This document shows, piece by piece, positions 27,376 through 36,246 of a stretch of DNA of 64,000 nucleotides (within the stretch, counting starts at the first letter, position 1; each line of letters opens with the position of its first letter). The position numbers and the translations under genes are program-made. The stretch lies in contig JAHBZH010000001.1 of the NCBI GenBank assembly GCA_019635535.1, positions 2,632,995 to 2,696,994 on the forward strand, in the 5' to 3' direction. The notes beneath the pieces were generated by a model. The model was not told the DNA's origin, did no database searches, and saw nothing but the letters and a program-made list of their open reading frames with translations. This DNA is from Sphingomonas sp. (lineage in GTDB: Bacteria; Pseudomonadota; Alphaproteobacteria; Sphingomonadales; Sphingomonadaceae).

Positions 27376-27398
27376 CATCCATGTAACGGACATGGATG
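27376..27398. promoter_or_regulatory. Perfect palindrome between divergent tonB and 27533 genes
   Basis: CATCCATGT, spacer AACGG, ACATGGATG: nine-base perfect arms five bases apart, 69 bases upstream of the tonB start and 135 bases before the forward gene. Size and symmetry suit a dimeric repressor. It does not match the alphaproteobacterial Fur or Irr consensus that I know. Confidence 0.45.
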
Positions 27399-27532
27399 CG
27401 GTCGGTGTCTCTATCGCCACACTTTGCCGGACGCAATCCTTCATCGCCCGGGAAAGCTTGGCGGATTTCCGCCGCAATGCAAGGTTAATGCGAAACGCTC
27501 TAGCGCAAGGCCGTCACGGCTCCAGGAGGAAC

Positions 27533-28375
27533 ATGCGTCAGCTTTATCCGCTTTTCGCCGCCGCAGCGATTTGCGTTGTCCATCAACCCGTTGAGTCCCA
27601 GAGCCTTATGCCGGATTCTTCGGAAGCGTTCAGCTATGCCGACCTCGCCGATCTCGCCCTGGCCGCACCGATCGCGGCGCATGTCCGGGTCGATCGCGCG
27701 CGCGCGCTTGCCGCCCGCGACGCACCAAATGTCCCGTCCGGATACAGGCGATTCCTGATCGAAGGGCGGGTCGCGGCGTTGATTCGCGGTCCCGCCGAAC
27801 TCGCGCAACAGGTCCGCTTTCTCGCCGATCTGCCGGACCAGAACGGCCGCGCGGCGCGGATTCGCCGGAACACCGAATATCTGCTGCTCGCGGCGCCGGT
27901 GAGCGGCCGGCCGGGCGAATTGCGGCTGATCGCGCCCGATTCGCTGATCGCCTTCGATCCCGCGGCCGCCGCGCGGCTGCGCGCCATCCTGCGCGAATCG
28001 CTGGCCCCGGACGCGCCGCCGCGAATCACCGGCATCGGCCGCGCCTTCAACGTGCCGGGCTCGCTGCCCGGCGAGAGCGAGACGCAGATTTTCCTGCAGA
28101 CCGGCGACGGCCGGCCGATCTCGCTCAGCGTGCTGCGCCGGCCGGGCGAACGGCCGCACTGGTCGGTGGCTTTGTCCGAGATCGTCGACGAAGCCGCGGC
28201 GCCGCCGGAGCCCGACACCCTGCTCTGGTATCGGCTCGCCTGCACGCTGCCGGCACAGCTGCCCGCGCAAAGCCTGCAGGAAGCGAACGACCCCGAGCGC
28301 CGCGCGATCGGCGCCGACTATCGCCTCGTCAAGGAGCGGCTCGGCCCCTGCGTCCGCAACCGCCGGCCGAGATAG
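27533..28375 (+). CDS. Secreted protein of unknown function
   Basis: 280 aa. The ATG is preceded by a perfect AGGAGG (27524-27529), which decides the start. A signal peptide (LYPLFAAAAICVVHQPVESQS) is followed by a beta-rich domain (YADLADLALAAPIAAHVRVDRARAL, GYRRFLIEGRVAALIRG, VRFLADLPD) and a C-terminal part with two cysteines (YRLACTLP, LGPCVRN). The pattern around VRFLADLP suggests a secreted beta-sandwich. No family recognised. It ends immediately next to the convergent folB stop. Confidence 0.7.
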   Translation: MRQLYPLFAAAAICVVHQPVESQSLMPDSSEAFSYADLADLALAAPIAAHVRVDRARALAARDAPNVPSGYRRFLIEGRVAALIRGPAELAQQVRFLADLPDQNGRAARIRRNTEYLLLAAPVSGRPGELRLIAPDSLIAFDPAAAARLRAILRESLAPDAPPRITGIGRAFNVPGSLPGESETQIFLQTGDGRPISLSVLRRPGERPHWSVALSEIVDEAAAPPEPDTLLWYRLACTLPAQLPAQSLQEANDPERRAIGADYRLVKERLGPCVRNRRPR

Positions 28376-28780
28376 CTAGAAGGACGCGATCTCCACCCCC
28401 ACGCCCGCGCAATCGGGGTAGATGTCGGGCTTGCGGGTGGAGATGCGCAGCGCCGTGACGCCCCGCCGCGCCGCGACCAGATCGTAGATCTCGCGCGCCA
28501 GCGTCTCCTGGAGATTGAAGCGCCGCCCCGCGACCAGCCGGCCGATCTCGGAGCGCAGGAAATCATAGTCCCAGGCATGCGACACCGAATCGGTCGAAGC
28601 GAAGGCGCGCTCATCGACCCAGACCTCGACCGTCACCAGCAAGCGCTGCGGATTGCCGACCTCGAATTCATGGAAGCCGATGTCGAGCTTCAGCTCATAA
28701 TCCTCGAGCACGATCTTGCGCGCCTTCGGCTGGAGCCGGTCCGGCACCAGGCCGTCGAGCGTGGCGAGATTCTGTGTCAT
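28376..28780 (-). CDS. folB: Dihydroneopterin aldolase
   Basis: 134 aa. FolB fold with VLEDYELKLDIGFHEFEVGNPQRLLV (the Glu that binds pterin) and the later KPDIYPDCAGVGVEI. It converts dihydroneopterin to hydroxymethyl-dihydropterin in folate synthesis. The ATG overlaps the stop of the upstream SDR by four bases, a pairing seen in sphingomonads. The N-terminal 20 residues (MTQNLATLDGLVPDRL) are an extension beyond E. coli FolB. Confidence 0.92.
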   Translation of the reverse strand: MTQNLATLDGLVPDRLQPKARKIVLEDYELKLDIGFHEFEVGNPQRLLVTVEVWVDERAFASTDSVSHAWDYDFLRSEIGRLVAGRRFNLQETLAREIYDLVAARRGVTALRISTRKPDIYPDCAGVGVEIASF

Positions 28781-29586
28781 TTCGGCTCCATGAATTGGCC
28801 GTCGCCGGAAGGCGACAGAAATTGGCCGTCGCCGGAGGGCGACAGAAATTGAACGTCGCGCGGCAGCGACAGAAAGCGCTGGCCCCCGTCCAGCACGATC
28901 GTCTGGCCGGTATAGGTCGGCGTCGCGACGATGAAGCGCAACGCGGCGACGATCTCCGCCACGTCCACGCCGCGTCCCAATGCGTTGAGATCGTGGACCT
29001 GCGCGAAATTGTCGCGGCTCTGCGGGCCCGACACCATCGTGACCGACGGCGCGATGCCGCACACCCGGATCGCCGGCGCAAACGCCCGCGCGCAAAGCTC
29101 GGTGAGGCCGGCGAGGCCCATCTTCGAGACGGTGTAGCTGAAGAAGTCCGGATTGGGCTGGGCAAGCTTGGCATCGAGCAGATTGACGATCAGCCCCGGC
29201 CCCTCCCCCACCCGCGCCGCGAAAGCGCGCGAGAGCAAGGCGGGCGCGCGCAGATTGATGTCGAGATGGGCGTCCCAGCCCTCGACCGTGAAATCGCCGA
29301 CCGAATCGAGCGCGAAGCGCGAGGCGCTGTTCACCAGCAGCCGCGCCGGCGGCAGCCCGTCCAGCGCGGCCATGATCGCGTCGGCGGCGCCCGGATCGGC
29401 CAGTTCGGCCTGGACGGTGGAGCCGCCAATCTCGGCGGCCAGCGCCTCGGCCTCCGCGCGCGACCGGTTGCAGTGGACAAGCACGTGCCAGCCGTCGGCG
29501 GCAAGCGCGCGGGCCAGTGCGGCGCCGATCCGCTTCGCGCCGCCGGTCACGATCGCCGTGCGCGGGCCTTCGAATTCCTGCGTCAT
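28777..29586 (-). CDS. Pteridine-reductase-like short-chain dehydrogenase (FolM/PTR1 type)
   Basis: 269 aa. Rossmann motif TGGAKRIG with Arg in the third variable position, NSAS strand motif and the catalytic YTVSK. A preceding LLDAK...P segment gives the Asp that is characteristic of PTR1 and FolM, so reduction of dihydromonapterin or dihydrofolate is the likely reaction. Translational coupling to folB supports a pterin role. The extreme C terminus is built from three in-frame copies of a 27-base repeat (FLSPSGDGQ unit) that most homologues would lack; see the repeat entry. Confidence 0.82.
   Translation of the reverse strand: MTQEFEGPRTAIVTGGAKRIGAALARALAADGWHVLVHCNRSRAEAEALAAEIGGSTVQAELADPGAADAIMAALDGLPPARLLVNSASRFALDSVGDFTVEGWDAHLDINLRAPALLSRAFAARVGEGPGLIVNLLDAKLAQPNPDFFSYTVSKMGLAGLTELCARAFAPAIRVCGIAPSVTMVSGPQSRDNFAQVHDLNALGRGVDVAEIVAALRFIVATPTYTGQTIVLDGGQRFLSLPRDVQFLSPSGDGQFLSPSGDGQFMEPK
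28793..28873 (-). repeat. Three tandem 27-base palindromic repeats inside a coding end
   Basis: Units at 28793-28819, 28820-28846 and 28847-28873. The first two are identical apart from one base; the third is degenerate. Each contains a hairpin GTCGCC-GGAA-GGCGAC (imperfect in the third) and, as 27 is divisible by three, each adds nine residues (FLSPSGDGQ) to the C terminus of the SDR. The repeat may have originated as a REP-like palindrome that was recruited into the reading frame. Confidence 0.85.
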
Positions 29587-29646
29587 CGCCTCCGCGATTA
29601 GCGGCGCGCTTGGCGCAAGGCCAGCGCGAGGTTAGGGCGTGTAGCC

Positions 29647-30204
29647 ATGCCGGAATCCTTTCCCCTGCCCGACGACCTTGCCGGCCTCGGCCTCGCCGAG
29701 ATCGCGCGGCTGGCGGAGGAGCGGAAGCTGCCGCCGGTCGAGAAATGGAATCCCCAGCATTGCGGCCACAGCCAGATGCGGATCGCGCGCGACGGCACCT
29801 GGCATCACGAAGGCAGCCCGATCGGCCGGCCGGCGATGGTGCGGCTCTTCTCGACCATCCTGCGGCGCGAGCCGGACGGGCGCCATGTGCTGGTCACCCC
29901 GGTCGAGAAGCTCGATATCGACGTCGAGGACGCGCCCTTCGTCGCGGTCGAGCTGAAGAGCGAGGGCAAGGGCGAAAGCCGCCGCCTCGCTTTCCGCCTC
30001 AACACCGGCGATCCGGTCGTGGCGGGGCCGGAACACCCGCTGCGGCTGGGCGCGCGACCCTATCTGGCGGTGCGCGGCGGGATGGAGGCGCTGATCGCCC
30101 GTCCGGTCTATTACGAGCTGGCCGAGCTGGCGCTGGCCGAAGGCGCGCAGCCGTCCGGCCTGTGGAGCGGCGGCGCCTTCTTCCCGCTGGAGGGCGGCGC
30201 ATGA
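29647..30204 (+). CDS. DUF1285 family protein
   Basis: 185 aa. Family markers: PPVEKWNPQHCGHSQMRIARDG, WHHEGSPIGRPAMVRLFSTILR (the HEGSPI motif) and EKLDIDVEDAPFVAV. The fold is a small alpha/beta domain of unknown function; some members bind a small ligand at the fold's cleft. First gene of a three-gene operon with a NUDIX hydrolase and cca; the stop overlaps the next start (ATGA). Confidence 0.9.
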   Translation: MPESFPLPDDLAGLGLAEIARLAEERKLPPVEKWNPQHCGHSQMRIARDGTWHHEGSPIGRPAMVRLFSTILRREPDGRHVLVTPVEKLDIDVEDAPFVAVELKSEGKGESRRLAFRLNTGDPVVAGPEHPLRLGARPYLAVRGGMEALIARPVYYELAELALAEGAQPSGLWSGGAFFPLEGGA

Positions 30205-30794
30205 CTCTCGCCGATACCCTGCGTGCGGCGCTGGAGGCCGGACGGCGGCGCACTCCCGAGCTGATCGCCGGCGACATATTGGAAACCGAGGAAGGGGGAA
30301 TCACCCCGGCGGCGGTGCTGGTCGGCGTGGTCGATCGGCCGGACCCGTCCGTGATCCTGACCTTGCGCCCCGACACGATGCGCCGCCATGCCGGCCAGGT
30401 CAGCTTCCCCGGCGGCCGGATCGATCCCGACGATGCCGACGCCATCGCCGCCGCCCTGCGCGAAGCCGAGGAGGAGATCGGCCTGCCGCCCGCCGCGGTC
30501 GAGGTGATCGGCACCGCCGATCCCTATCGCACCGTGACCGGATTCGAGGTGATCCCGGTGGTCGGCATCGTGCCGCCGGGCCTGACGCTCACGCCCCATC
30601 CCGGCGAGGTCGCGGCAGTGTTCGAAGCGCCGCTTCACTTTCTGCTCGATCCCGCCCACCAGCATGTCCGCTCCGCGATGTGGCGCGGCGCCGAACGGAC
30701 CTATTACGAGATCGAATGGGAGGACCGCCGCATCTGGGGGGCGACCGCGGCGATGATCGTCAACCTGTCGCGCCGGCTGGAGCTGGCGACATGA
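30201..30794 (+). CDS. NUDIX hydrolase, CoA pyrophosphatase type
   Basis: 197 aa. The NUDIX box GGRIDPDDADAIAAALREAEEEIGL is complete (G-5x-E-7x-REUXEEXGU with a longer internal spacing, as in this subgroup), and HAGQVSFPGGR just before it is typical of the NudL/CoAse group. It probably hydrolyses CoA or a CoA derivative to 3',5'-ADP and phosphopantetheine. It overlaps DUF1285 upstream and cca downstream, each by four bases. Confidence 0.88.
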   Translation: MTLADTLRAALEAGRRRTPELIAGDILETEEGGITPAAVLVGVVDRPDPSVILTLRPDTMRRHAGQVSFPGGRIDPDDADAIAAALREAEEEIGLPPAAVEVIGTADPYRTVTGFEVIPVVGIVPPGLTLTPHPGEVAAVFEAPLHFLLDPAHQHVRSAMWRGAERTYYEIEWEDRRIWGATAAMIVNLSRRLELAT

Positions 30795-31990
30795 GCGCCA
30801 CTCTCCCCGGCGCGCCATGGCGGGAGCGGCCCGGGCTCGACAAGCTGCTTGATGCGCTCGAGGCCCCCGGCGGCGCGACCCGCTTCGTCGGCGGCTGCGT
30901 GCGCGACACCCTGCTCGGGCTGGAGGTCAGCGATGTCGATCTCGCCACCCGGCTGGCACCTGATGAAGTGGTGAAACGGCTTGAGAAAGCCAGGATCAAG
31001 GCGGTGCCGACCGGCATCGCGCACGGCACGATCACGGCGGTCATCCAGGGCTGGCCGGTCGAGGTGACGACCCTGCGCCGCGACGTTTCGACCGACGGGC
31101 GGCGCGCCACCATCGCCTATACCGACGACTGGCGCGAGGATGCCGCCCGGCGCGATTTCACCATCAACGCGCTCAGCGCCGATCCGGCGAGCGGCGAAAT
31201 CTTCGACCATTTCGGCGGGCTCGCCGACCTGGCAGCCCGCCGGGTGCGCTTCATCGGCGATCCGCTGACCCGGATCGCCGAGGATCACCTGCGCATCCTG
31301 CGCTTCTTCCGCTTCCACGCCCGCTTCGGCGCGGGCGATCCGGACCCGGCCGGGCTGGAGGCCTGCGCCGTGCGCGCCAACGACCTGATGGCGCTGTCCC
31401 GCGAGCGCATCGCCGACGAATTGCTGAAGCTGCTCGCTCTGCCCGACCCGGCGCCGACCGCCGCGCTGATGATCGAACGCGGCATCCTCAAGCCGGTGTT
31501 GCCGGAGATCGCGAGCGCGGACCGGCTGGCGGCGCTGGTCGCGGCGGAGCGGACGGCCGGCATCGCGCCGCAGCCCGTGCGCCGGCTCGCCGCCTTGCTT
31601 CCCGCCGATCCGGACAGCGCGGCAAGCGTGGCCGCGCGGCTGCGCCTGTCGAAGCGCGCGGCGGCCCGGCTCGTTGCGGCAATCGGCCCGGCCGACCGCC
31701 CCGGCGACATCCTGGCCTATGAGATCGGCGCGGCCGAAGCGGTCGACCGCCTGCTCCTCGCCGGCAAGCTGGAGACGGATTTGGCCGCGCTGGAAAGCCG
31801 CCCGCGGCCAGAGCTCGGCATAAGCGGCGGCGATCTCATCGCGATGGGCCTGCCCGCGGGCCCGATCGTCGCGAAGACGCTGCAGACGATCGAACGGGAG
31901 TGGGCGCGGAACGGGTTCGACAGCGACAGCGAAGCGATCCGCGCATTGGCGCGGCGCCATGTCGATCAGGCGCTGCGGTCGAGCCAGTAG
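30791..31990 (+). CDS. cca: CCA tRNA nucleotidyltransferase (class II)
   Basis: 399 aa. Poly(A) polymerase/CCA-adding head: ATRFVGGCVRDTLLG, DVDLATRLAP (two metal-binding Asp), RRDFTINALSADP and RIAEDHLRILRFFRFHARF. The C-terminal half is the helical tRNA-binding body. It adds or repairs the CCA end of tRNAs. It ends the DUF1285-NUDIX-cca operon and overlaps the convergent GGDEF/EAL gene by 25 bases. Confidence 0.94.
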   Translation: MSATLPGAPWRERPGLDKLLDALEAPGGATRFVGGCVRDTLLGLEVSDVDLATRLAPDEVVKRLEKARIKAVPTGIAHGTITAVIQGWPVEVTTLRRDVSTDGRRATIAYTDDWREDAARRDFTINALSADPASGEIFDHFGGLADLAARRVRFIGDPLTRIAEDHLRILRFFRFHARFGAGDPDPAGLEACAVRANDLMALSRERIADELLKLLALPDPAPTAALMIERGILKPVLPEIASADRLAALVAAERTAGIAPQPVRRLAALLPADPDSAASVAARLRLSKRAAARLVAAIGPADRPGDILAYEIGAAEAVDRLLLAGKLETDLAALESRPRPELGISGGDLIAMGLPAGPIVAKTLQTIEREWARNGFDSDSEAIRALARRHVDQALRSSQ

Positions 31991-33750
31991 GCCAGCGCCT
32001 GGTCCGCCGGCATCGCGCCGGAGAAATGGAAGCCCTGGCCGTAGGTGCAGCCCAGCTCGCCGAGCGAGGTCGCCAGCGCCTCGTTCTCGATGCCCTCGGC
32101 GGTCGTGTCCATGCCGAGCGCGGCGGCGAGCGAGAGGATGGCGCGCACGATCGCGCGGGAGTCGCTGTCGGCGAGCATCCCGCCGACGAAGCTCTGGTCG
32201 ATCTTCAGGATATCGATCGGCAGCTTCTGCAGCGAAGCGAGCGAGGTGAAGCCGGTACCGAAATCGTCCATCGCGATGCGGACGTCGAACCGCTTCAGCG
32301 CGCTCAGCGCCTTGGCCACCCGGTCCGGATCGTGGATGATCGCGCTTTCGGTGAGCTCGATGGTCAGCCGATCGCCGCCGATGCCGGCGGCGGCGAGCGC
32401 GCCGGCGACCGCGCCGGCAATGTCGTCGCGGCTGATCTGGATGAGCGAAACGTTGACGTTGATGTTGATCGGCAGGCGGGTGCCGGTCTGCCGGTCCCAG
32501 TCGGCGAGGGTGCGCGTCGCTTCCTCAAGCGCCCAGCGGCCGAGCTGGACGATCAGGCCCGATTCCTCCGCCACCGGGATGAACTCGGCGGGCGAGATCA
32601 CCTGGCCCTCATGCTCCCAGCGCGCCAGCGCCTCGAAGCCGGCGACCCGGCCGGTCTCGAGCTCGACGAGCGGCTGATAGGCGAGAGTCAGGGCTTCCGC
32701 CTCGATCGCCACGCGCAGCTCGGTCTCCAGGCTGAACTGGCGACGCACCGCCTGCGCCTCGATCGGCTCGTAAATCTGGGTGGTGCCCGATTTCTTGGCG
32801 CGCTTCAGCGCGAACTGGGCGTTGCGCAGCACCTCGTCGGCGCTGGCCACGCTCTTGGTCAGGATCGCGCAACCGATCGCGCAATCGACCCGAATCTCCA
32901 GCTCGGACAGGCGGAACGGCAGGGTCAGCACCGTCTTGATGCGCTCGGCGGCGCGCAGCGCGTCGGCCATGCCCCGATTGAGCCGCATCAGGATGCCGAA
33001 TTCGTCGCCCGAGGTGCGCGCCAGCATGTCGCTGGGGCGCAGCGCCGAAACCAGGCGGCGCGCGAAGGTGATGAGCAGTTCGTCGCCCGCCATCGCGCCC
33101 ATGCACTCATTGACCCGGCTGAAGCGGGTCATGTCGACCGCGAGCACCGCATAGCTGCCGTCCGCGAAAGCGGGATCGGCCAGCACATTGTCCACCTTCT
33201 CGTTGAAGGCGAGCCGGTTGGGCAAGCCGGTCAGCGTATCGCGCAGCATTTCGGAGCGCAGGCTCTTCTCGGTCTCGACCTGCGCGGTCTTGTCGATCAG
33301 CGACACCAGGAGGCGCTTGGGCTGGCCCGAAACCTTCTTGAGCCGGGCGAAGCGCACCGTGAAATGCCGCCCGCCGATGCTGCGCCCGTCCGTCGTCTCG
33401 AACTGGTGGGCCATCTCGCCGCCCTTGATGAAGCCGGTGAGCCGGGTCCCGATCGGGCCTTCGCGCAGGATCGGCACGCGCTCGATCTGGCGATCGCCCA
33501 TCCGCTCGTCCCATTCGACGACGAGACGGAAGAGATCGTTGGCACATTCGATATAGGCGCCGTCTTCGGCCATGGTGATCATCGCCGCGGCGATCGGCAG
33601 CGCATCGAGATAGGCCTGGCGGACATGATCGAGGACGACGCCGACCTGCGCGCCGGTAACCGCCGCCGCGGCAGCATTCGCGTCCGCCAAGGGCGCAGGC
33701 ACTGCCACCGGTTTCCCCGCCGGACGCTTCGCTGCGGTCGTCATGCGCAC
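31966..33750 (-). CDS. GGDEF-EAL bifunctional-type c-di-GMP protein with PAS-like N terminus
   Basis: 594 aa, soluble. A PAS-like sensor lies at about 45-160 (AAMITMAEDGAYIECANDLFRLVVEW). A diguanylate cyclase domain follows (DTLTGLPNRLAF, about 175) whose signature is SGDEF, not GGDEF. The EAL phosphodiesterase domain (about 345-590) has all catalytic motifs: FEALARW, NVNVSLIQI, IELTES, MDDFGTG, KIDQSFV and TAEGIE. Net activity is probably c-di-GMP hydrolysis, with the GGDEF part weak or allosteric. Start may be Met1 or Met3. Confidence 0.93.
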   Translation of the reverse strand: MRMTTAAKRPAGKPVAVPAPLADANAAAAAVTGAQVGVVLDHVRQAYLDALPIAAAMITMAEDGAYIECANDLFRLVVEWDERMGDRQIERVPILREGPIGTRLTGFIKGGEMAHQFETTDGRSIGGRHFTVRFARLKKVSGQPKRLLVSLIDKTAQVETEKSLRSEMLRDTLTGLPNRLAFNEKVDNVLADPAFADGSYAVLAVDMTRFSRVNECMGAMAGDELLITFARRLVSALRPSDMLARTSGDEFGILMRLNRGMADALRAAERIKTVLTLPFRLSELEIRVDCAIGCAILTKSVASADEVLRNAQFALKRAKKSGTTQIYEPIEAQAVRRQFSLETELRVAIEAEALTLAYQPLVELETGRVAGFEALARWEHEGQVISPAEFIPVAEESGLIVQLGRWALEEATRTLADWDRQTGTRLPININVNVSLIQISRDDIAGAVAGALAAAGIGGDRLTIELTESAIIHDPDRVAKALSALKRFDVRIAMDDFGTGFTSLASLQKLPIDILKIDQSFVGGMLADSDSRAIVRAILSLAAALGMDTTAEGIENEALATSLGELGCTYGQGFHFSGAMPADQALAYWLDRSA

Positions 33751-33806
33751 AGGCGATAGTGAAACAAGGTTAACGCTTCGTTGAACGAAGATTGCGAATC
33801 CTGCGA

Positions 33807-36056
33807 TCAGAAACGGTTATCGCGCGGAAAGCCGCCCGGCGGCATCCGGCCCGCCGCGCCGCGCGCCGTGCGCCAGGCGCCGATCTCGGTTTCGGTCCGC
33901 ATCCGGCCGCTCTCGCCGCCCATGGCCCAGGACAACCCTTCGGCGATTGGAAAGGTGGTGGCGTCCGAAAGGCCGCCGTCGCGATAGCGCTGGAGCTGCA
34001 CGCCCTGCCCGCGTCCCATTTCGGGCAGCTCCGCCAGCGGATAGACCACCATCTTGCGGTTCTCGCCGACCACCGCGACATAATCGTGGCCCGCCGGGAT
34101 CGGCCGCACGATGCGCAGCCTCGCGCCGGCGCGCAGGTTCACCACCTGCTTGCCCTTGCGCGTCTCCGCCACCGCGCCCGCCGCCGCCGTCAGGAAGCCG
34201 CGCCCGTCCGAGGAGGCGAGCAGCAATTTCTCCGCCCGCGCCGCCGGGAAGAGCGCGACGATGTTCCCCTCGCCCTCGATGTCGACCATCAGCTTCACCG
34301 GCTCGCCGAAGCCGCGTCCGCCCGGCAATCTGTCGGCGGCGAGCGTGTAGAAGCGCCCGTCCGAGGCGGCGAGCAGCAATTTGTCAGTGGTCTGGGCGTG
34401 GAACAGGAAGGCGAGCGCGTCTCCTTCCTTGAACTTCAGCGCGTCGGCGTTGGTGACCTCGACATGGCCCTTCATCGCCCGGATCCAGCCGCGCTTCGAC
34501 AGGATCACCGTGATCGGCTCGCGCTCGATCATCGCCTCCAGCGGAATCTCCCGCGCCGGCGCGGCCTCTTCGATCAGGGTGCGACGGCGGCCGATCTCCG
34601 TCTCGGGACCGTAGCGTTTGCGGAGGTCCGCGAGGTCCTTCTTGAGCCGCTTCTTCTGGAGCTTCGGTTCATCGACCAGCTTCTGCAGGTCCTCGCGCTC
34701 GGCGATCAGCGTGTCGCGTTCCTTGCGAAGCTGCATTTCCTCCAGCTTGCGCAAGGAGCGCAACCGCATGTTGAGGATCGCCTCGGCCTGCCGGTCGGTG
34801 AGCTGGAATTCGGCGATCATCACCGGCTTGGGCTCGTCCTCGGTGCGGATGATCTCGATCACCCGATCGAGGTTGAGGAAGGCGATGATATAGCCTTCGA
34901 CCAGCTCCAGCCGGTCGTCGATCCTGCCAATCCGGTGCAGCGCCCGGTTGACCAGCATCTCGATCTGGAACGCGACCCACTGGCCGAGCACCGCGCGAAG
35001 GCTCATGACGCGCGGCGTGCGCTGCGCGTCGAGCACGTTGAGGTTGAGCGAGACGCGCACTTCCAGGTCGGTCAGCCGGAACAGGCTGTCCATCAGCACG
35101 TCCGGCTCGACGGTCCGCGCGCGCGGCTCCAGCACGATGCGGATCCGGGTGTCGGATTCGTCGCGCACGTCGGCGAGGATCGGCAGCTTCTTCTCGGAGA
35201 TGAGCGCGGCGATCTGCTCGATCAGCTTGCCCTTGGGCACCTGATAGGGGATTTCGCTGACGACCGCCGCCCAGCTTCCCTGCGGCCCCTTCTCGATCTC
35301 CCATTTCGCCCGCACCCGGAAGGCGCCGCGCCCCGTCGCATAGGCCAAAGCGATGATCTCGGGGGCGTCCACCACCCGGCCGCCGGTCGGGAAATCCGGG
35401 CCGGTCACATAGGCCATCAGCTCCGCATTGTCGGCGCCGGGCGCGTCGATCAGGTGGGTCGCGGCATCGATCAGCTCGGCGACATTGTGCGGCGGGATGG
35501 AGGTCGCCATGCCGACCGCGATGCCGCTCGCGCCGTTGGCGAGCAGGTTGGGGAACAGGCCCGGAAAGACCTCCGGCTCCTCCTCCTCGCCATTGTAGGT
35601 GGGGCGGAAGGCGACGGTGCCTTCGTCCAGCCCGGCCATCAGCTCGCCCGCCGCCGCGGTCAGCCGTGCCTCGGTGTAGCGCATCGCCGCGGCGTTATCG
35701 CCGTCGACATTGCCGAAATTGCCCTGCCCGTCGACCAGCGGGTAGCGCAGCGAGAAATCCTGCGCGAGGCGGACCATCGCGTCATAGACGGACTGGTCGC
35801 CATGCGGATGATATTTGCCGATCACGTCGCCGACGACGCGCGCGCACTTCTTGTAACCGGCGGCCGGATCGAGCTTCAGCAGCCGCATCGCCCAGAGCAG
35901 CCGCCGATGCACCGGCTTCAGCCCGTCGCGCAGGTCCGGCAGCGAGCGCGCCGTGATCGTCGACAGCGCATAGACCAGATAACGCGACGACAGCTCTTTT
36001 TCGAAAGGCGCATCGTCGAAAGGCTGGGCGACGACGGCGTCGAATTCATCACTCAT
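33807..36056 (-). CDS. parC: DNA topoisomerase IV subunit A
   Basis: 749 aa. Active-site Tyr127 in AMRYTEARL, winged-helix [17 protein letters not shown], tower and coiled coil, then a beta-pinwheel C-terminal domain (about 500-740). It decatenates daughter chromosomes with ParE, which is not in the window. In the quinolone-resistance region the Ser of E. coli ParC (position 80) is Gln88 here (HGDQSVYDA). The gene is alone on its strand with 190 bases before the divergent lipoprotein gene. GyrA is excluded because the C-terminal region lacks a GyrA box that I can find and the length is short. Confidence 0.92.
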   Translation of the reverse strand: MSDEFDAVVAQPFDDAPFEKELSSRYLVYALSTITARSLPDLRDGLKPVHRRLLWAMRLLKLDPAAGYKKCARVVGDVIGKYHPHGDQSVYDAMVRLAQDFSLRYPLVDGQGNFGNVDGDNAAAMRYTEARLTAAAGELMAGLDEGTVAFRPTYNGEEEEPEVFPGLFPNLLANGASGIAVGMATSIPPHNVAELIDAATHLIDAPGADNAELMAYVTGPDFPTGGRVVDAPEIIALAYATGRGAFRVRAKWEIEKGPQGSWAAVVSEIPYQVPKGKLIEQIAALISEKKLPILADVRDESDTRIRIVLEPRARTVEPDVLMDSLFRLTDLEVRVSLNLNVLDAQRTPRVMSLRAVLGQWVAFQIEMLVNRALHRIGRIDDRLELVEGYIIAFLNLDRVIEIIRTEDEPKPVMIAEFQLTDRQAEAILNMRLRSLRKLEEMQLRKERDTLIAEREDLQKLVDEPKLQKKRLKKDLADLRKRYGPETEIGRRRTLIEEAAPAREIPLEAMIEREPITVILSKRGWIRAMKGHVEVTNADALKFKEGDALAFLFHAQTTDKLLLAASDGRFYTLAADRLPGGRGFGEPVKLMVDIEGEGNIVALFPAARAEKLLLASSDGRGFLTAAAGAVAETRKGKQVVNLRAGARLRIVRPIPAGHDYVAVVGENRKMVVYPLAELPEMGRGQGVQLQRYRDGGLSDATTFPIAEGLSWAMGGESGRMRTETEIGAWRTARGAAGRMPPGGFPRDNRF

Positions 36057-36165
36057 GAGAGGCGCGATAGCAAAGCGGAATTGGCGAGGCGAGCCTTCTC
36101 ATCGCCGCCGTCCACAGCTTTGCACGAGAGACGCCGAACCGGCCCGGAATTTATTTGTCTACTGC

Positions 36166-36197
36166 ATCGGTAGAAATATCTTGCATTCTCTACCGAT
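36166..36197. promoter_or_regulatory. Inverted repeat upstream of the DUF4349 lipoprotein
   Basis: ATCGGTAGA (36166-36174) and TCTACCGAT (36189-36197) are perfect nine-base arms around a 14-base AT-rich spacer. The spacing of about two helical turns suits a dimeric regulator. The site lies between parC and the lipoprotein gene, 50 bases before the latter's start. Confidence 0.45.
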
Positions 36198-36246
36198 CAG
36201 ATAGACTATCCGGCTCAAACGAAACCAACAAAGAGAGGAGAGTGCC

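Noticed and set aside
28793-28873. Tandem repeats considered as a CRISPR fragment
   Set aside because: Units are directly adjacent without unique spacers and lie inside a coding sequence.
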